Source: WHTI01 sp963826105
GTDB taxonomy: Bacteria; Actinomycetota; CADDZG01; WHSQ01
Direction: 5' to 3'
DNA length: 25,861 nt
Assembly (NCBI GenBank): GCA_963826105.1
Contig: CAWGWA010000004.1
Coordinates: forward strand, 1 to 25,861
The notes under the pieces were generated by a model. It saw only the letters and a program-made list of their open reading frames with translations, searched no databases and was not told the origin of the DNA. Position 1 is the first letter of the stretch; the number at the start of each line of letters is the position of its first letter. Made by a program: the position numbers and the translations under genes. This document shows positions 23,162 through 25,861 of this stretch, piece after piece.

Positions 23162-23189
23162 ACAGATCGCCATAAACAGATCGCCATAA
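23162..23189 (+). repeat. Perfect 14-base tandem repeat before the 78-residue gene
   Basis: ACAGATCGCCATAA occurs twice in direct succession (23162-23175 and 23176-23189), immediately before the ribosome binding site AGGAG and the ATG at 23204. Such a spot suits a regulator binding site or a slippage-prone leader. Function is unknown. Confidence 0.6.
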
Positions 23190-23203
23190 GAGGAGTGAGA
23201 AAC

Positions 23204-23440
23204 ATGACCACGATGGACGAACTCAAGGCCGCAGGGCTGCTTGGAGACACGGGTTTCGAGTTGACCGCCAAGGGCCGCGTGTGGCTCAAGGAGCTCGAGC
23301 TCGCCCGGATCAAGGCATCAACACAGGGCCGGGGGGGCGCCGACTTCGAATACCTCAACGGGATCGAGGGCATCGGCGACGGCTCGGCGCGCGGCGACGA
23401 TGAAGACTTCCTCATGGGGACCAACGGCCTTCTGAGGTAA
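23204..23440 (+). CDS. Hypothetical 78-residue protein
   Basis: Not recognised. It starts at ATG 23204 with AGGAG about 9 bases upstream. The N-terminal half (MDELKAAGLLGDTGFELTAK, then GRVWLKELELARIKA) looks helical with a short beta turn, and LTAKGRVWLKEL resembles the end of a winged-helix domain. The C-terminal half is Gly/Asp-rich (GRGGADFEYLNG, DGSARGDDEDF) and probably disordered. It has no signal peptide or membrane segment, so it should be cytoplasmic. It lies alone on the plus strand between the two DUF4012 modules and ends at a strong hairpin. The Shine-Dalgarno and clear protein bias support a real gene. Confidence 0.6.
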   Translation: MTTMDELKAAGLLGDTGFELTAKGRVWLKELELARIKASTQGRGGADFEYLNGIEGIGDGSARGDDEDFLMGTNGLLR

Positions 23441-23456
23441 CGGCTAAGGACCAACG

Positions 23457-23481
23457 GAAGCCCGGCCGCGAGCCGGGCTTC
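23457..23481. terminator. Bidirectional intrinsic-type terminator hairpin
   Basis: GAAGCCCGGC, loop CGCGA, GCCGGGCTTC form a perfect 10-base-pair stem between the convergent 78-residue gene (stop 23440) and DUF4012 copy 2 (stop 23490). No U-tract follows on either strand, as is common in GC-rich bacteria. It would serve both genes. Confidence 0.75.
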
Positions 23482-23489
23482 GCCGCGGT

Positions 23490-25331
23490 CTAGAGCTCGA
23501 TCTTGAACCTCCGGGCGCGGTCGAGGGTGCCGCTGATCAACCGTTCGGAGGATCCCGAGTCACCGATCTCGCTGATCTCGAGGAGGCGACCATCGGGCCC
23601 CTCGGCAGTAAGTTCGAAGGCATCTGGATTGACGGTGGTCTGCGGGTACAGCGTGAACGGGAAGACCCCGTCCGTGGCTCTGCCGGCGAGCGTGTAAGTC
23701 AGCGTCACCCTGGCGGTCTCCCCCGCCGAGACGCGGACGATCGTCCACGCGACCGGTGACAGGTCATCGCGACCGTGGAACGGGCTGCCTCTTCGACCGT
23801 CAATGGTCAGCTTGGGGTCGCTCGAGCCCTCCGGCATCAGGAAGAACAGCGACATCGTGTTGGTCCCGTCGGCCTGGCCCTTTATGTGCGACCCGCTCAT
23901 CAGTCCGCCGACGCCGGGTGGTGCGTGATTGACTAGCAGTGCTGTCGTCGTCACCGTGGCTTCGCCGTCAGAATCGAAGACGACGTGGGTTTCGATGGTG
24001 CGGTGAAGGTAGTAGTCGATCTTGTTCGCCGACCAGTTGTTGTTGAAGACGGCCTGGACGTTCGAGGTCACATCGTCATAGCCGCCATCGATCCCGAGAT
24101 CGACCAGCGCGTCTTCAATGGCTGGATCGGTGGCAAAGATCTTCAGATGGCCTTCGGCCACCGCGTCACTCAGCCCGTCAGAGAGACCGGTGATATCCAT
24201 GTGACCACTTCCCAACCGATCCCAGAAATGGTCGACGAGGATCTTAAGAGCCCGGTTCTGCGCAACGGGCCGTCCCTGGTACTCGACATAGACGTCCCTC
24301 AACAACACCTCCCGCGCATTGTGGGGGCCGATCTTACCGAGAGCACCTGCGTGGATCGGTCCGGTGCCCCGAGTCAATTCACCCAGCGCGAGTGGGTCCA
24401 TGGCGATGACTCCGTCGAGTCGTTCACCGGTGGTGAGTTCATAGCGATCGAGGATCACATCGGATACAGCGGGGAAATTGATGGAGGCATTGACCTGTCT
24501 CCATTCGTTCACCGCTCCGACGGAACCGTAGAGCGAACGGAACCAGTCGGGAGCATCGACCACTTGGGTCCGGGGGTTCGTCAGATCAGCGATCGGCTCT
24601 AGGCGCCCGAGGTCTACCTTGCCATTCTCGGCCTCGAGGATCCCGTAGAACCCAATCAACCCACCGCCTCCGCGCGCTTCGCTGGGCGACTGGAATGCAA
24701 GGAAGTACCGACGCGGTCCATCACCGCCGAGGAGCCGAGGAAGCTGCTCCATCACACGCACTCCCTCGTGAGCGGCGTCCAGGGCAGAATCAAGACGGTC
24801 CCCGGCTTCTTCGACCGCACTCGACACCTGCGGGATATTGCCTTCGGGCGCCTCCGCTACATCGTTGCGAGCCTCGGCCAAAAGGCTGACCGCGTTGTCG
24901 ATGTAATCGCGTGCTGCGTCTACTGCGGCGAGGTCGACCCGTCCGTCTTCGTAAAGCGCGCCGGCAAGTCCTTCATCGTTCGGATCCATCGCCTGGATCC
25001 CATCCAGTGCCACGACGCCGGCTCGCGCTCCGTGGTTCATCGCGGCGACCAGTGAGTCGACCGCGTCAATATCGGAGCCGATCACCGGAAGATGACTGAG
25101 CAATCGGAAACTGAGGTGCCGTGTCATCCGCTCCGCTGCGCGGGCGTGGACCCGAGCGCTGTCGAAACTCCACTCGGCCTTATTGAACTTGGCGGCTTCG
25201 AGCTTCCTCGCACCCTCGTCGAGCGCAGAAGCCGCCCCCCTCATCTCGAGAGTGAGACGAGCCACTGCGTAACTCGCGTCGAGAGCGAGGATCACGATCA
25301 GTGCCAGGATGATACGTCTCAGAAGCTGCAT
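23490..25331 (-). CDS. DUF4012-domain membrane-anchored protein, copy 2
   Basis: Paralog of copy 1, 613 residues, starting at ATG 25331. One N-terminal membrane segment (RIILALIVILALDASYAVA) is followed by a helical Ala-rich stalk and the DUF4012 core. Shared motifs are RRYFLAFQSPSEARGGGGLI, APDWFRSLYGSVGAVNE, LDGVIAMDPLALGELTRGTG, IGPHNAREVLLRDVYVEY and NKIDYYLHRTIETHVVF. A beta-rich C-terminal domain ends at KIEL. The gene is 30 bases downstream of the small secreted protein gene on the same strand, so the two are almost certainly one operon. Topology places the bulk outside the membrane. The molecular function is unknown. Confidence 0.85.
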   Translation of the reverse strand: MQLLRRIILALIVILALDASYAVARLTLEMRGAASALDEGARKLEAAKFNKAEWSFDSARVHARAAERMTRHLSFRLLSHLPVIGSDIDAVDSLVAAMNHGARAGVVALDGIQAMDPNDEGLAGALYEDGRVDLAAVDAARDYIDNAVSLLAEARNDVAEAPEGNIPQVSSAVEEAGDRLDSALDAAHEGVRVMEQLPRLLGGDGPRRYFLAFQSPSEARGGGGLIGFYGILEAENGKVDLGRLEPIADLTNPRTQVVDAPDWFRSLYGSVGAVNEWRQVNASINFPAVSDVILDRYELTTGERLDGVIAMDPLALGELTRGTGPIHAGALGKIGPHNAREVLLRDVYVEYQGRPVAQNRALKILVDHFWDRLGSGHMDITGLSDGLSDAVAEGHLKIFATDPAIEDALVDLGIDGGYDDVTSNVQAVFNNNWSANKIDYYLHRTIETHVVFDSDGEATVTTTALLVNHAPPGVGGLMSGSHIKGQADGTNTMSLFFLMPEGSSDPKLTIDGRRGSPFHGRDDLSPVAWTIVRVSAGETARVTLTYTLAGRATDGVFPFTLYPQTTVNPDAFELTAEGPDGRLLEISEIGDSGSSERLISGTLDRARRFKIEL

Positions 25332-25361
25332 TTCCGGCCCCGACTCGGGCCCTCGTTCGTA

Positions 25362-25751
25362 CTAGAGCTTCACGTTGTCGGACTTTGCCGAGTTGCACTC
25401 GTGGATGTGGAAGTAGTGCTCGAGGTTCTCGAACTCATCGAGGGTGTGGCCAACCTTGGCGTAGTACTTGCCCTTCGCTCCTTCGATGTTGAGAGTCCAT
25501 TTCCCCTTTGCATTGGTCGTATCCGAGCCCACCTTCTTATCCTTGCCCGGCTTGACCTTGAAAACGTTCACTTCCCGTGCGACCTTGCAGAAGTCTGCGT
25601 CGGACTTGACTTCGCCCTTCACGCCCTCGCTGGTTTCCGTGATCGTCACCTTGGAATCGGCCACCTCGTCGTGCGCGAACGCGACGCCGAAAGACGCCAA
25701 CACCATCGAAGCGCTTGCAAGTACCACTAACATCCTTCGAACGAGAACCAC
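25362..25751 (-). CDS. Small secreted beta-sandwich protein, copy 2
   Basis: Paralog of the 22678-23061 product, 129 residues. GTG 25751 is chosen because GGGAGG (25757-25762) lies 5 bases before it and the signal peptide follows (VLVRRMLVVLASASMVLA, then SFGVAFA). The AFA cleavage site again leaves His at mature position 1 (HDEVADSK). Shared features are VKGEVKSDADFC with Cys55, KKVGSDTTNAKGKW, GKYYAKVGHTL and the terminal HIHEC (residues 115-119). Relative to copy 1 there is an acidic/His-rich insert (DEFENLEHYF). It is the first gene of an operon with DUF4012 copy 2. Confidence 0.78.
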   Translation of the reverse strand: MVLVRRMLVVLASASMVLASFGVAFAHDEVADSKVTITETSEGVKGEVKSDADFCKVAREVNVFKVKPGKDKKVGSDTTNAKGKWTLNIEGAKGKYYAKVGHTLDEFENLEHYFHIHECNSAKSDNVKL

Positions 25752-25861
25752 GGTGACCTCCCTGAGATGAACGATCGTGACACCACTATGGACAAGAATC
25801 GACACAAAAGGGGTTCAACCTGATACGTAATCCAGGCACTTGCAGGAACAGCCACCCTGGG
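25752..25861 (-). promoter_or_regulatory. Upstream region of the small-protein/DUF4012 copy 2 operon
   Basis: These last 110 bases hold no gene. They should carry the promoter of the minus-strand operon, with its GGGAGG ribosome binding site at 25757-25762. I could not identify convincing -10/-35 boxes. Confidence 0.3.

Overview
The window is a GC-rich bacterial surface- or exo-polysaccharide locus that fills the sequence from end to end. No gap between genes exceeds about 150 bases, and no tRNA, rRNA, CRISPR array or insertion sequence was seen. Frequent GTG starts, NTGA stop/start overlaps, a WecA plus WecG/TagA priming pair, a bacterial tyrosine kinase with its own Wzz domain, no outer-membrane export gene (Wza type), and DUF4012 proteins all point to a Gram-positive-type bacterium, most likely an uncultured Actinomycetota. 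This taxonomic call is inference from gene content, not from a marker gene.

Layout. (1) 1-1523, minus: ugd (UDP-glucose dehydrogenase, with a frameshift near nt 700), then the start of a UDP-glucuronate decarboxylase-like epimerase that runs off the window; together they would supply UDP-GlcA and probably UDP-xylose. (2) 1494-4443, plus: a Wzc/CapAB-type tyrosine autokinase followed by a GT4 glycosyltransferase. (3) 4394-9611, minus: wzm-wzt ABC exporter (Wzt carries a C-terminal carbohydrate-binding domain), GT2, an O-antigen polymerase/ligase-like membrane protein, and another GT2, all with overlapping ends. (4) 9676-10494, plus: a lone sulfotransferase. (5) 10505-20618, minus: a long gene chain that starts with WecG/TagA and WecA (priming on undecaprenyl phosphate), then a secreted beta-helix protein, a second sulfotransferase, three GT4s, an FkbM methyltransferase, a GT2 and a left-handed beta-helix O-acetyltransferase. 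(6) 20719-25751: two paralogous DUF4012 membrane-anchored proteins, each next to a small secreted beta-sandwich protein (the two small proteins are also paralogs), with a 78-residue orphan between the modules.

Working model: WecA and WecG build a lipid-linked primer, the GT2 and GT4 enzymes extend it with sugars that include uronic acid, and the sulfotransferases, methyltransferase and acetyltransferase decorate or cap the chain. Wzm/Wzt exports it, possibly after Wzt recognises a capped end. The ligase-like protein joins or polymerises units, and the tyrosine kinase controls chain length or output. The DUF4012/small-protein modules are the least understood part and the best candidate for an undescribed system. 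They may act on the exported polymer at the cell surface.

Two features near the left edge (the ugd frameshift and a missing canonical start in the kinase gene) lie within 1 kb of each other and could be sequence errors.
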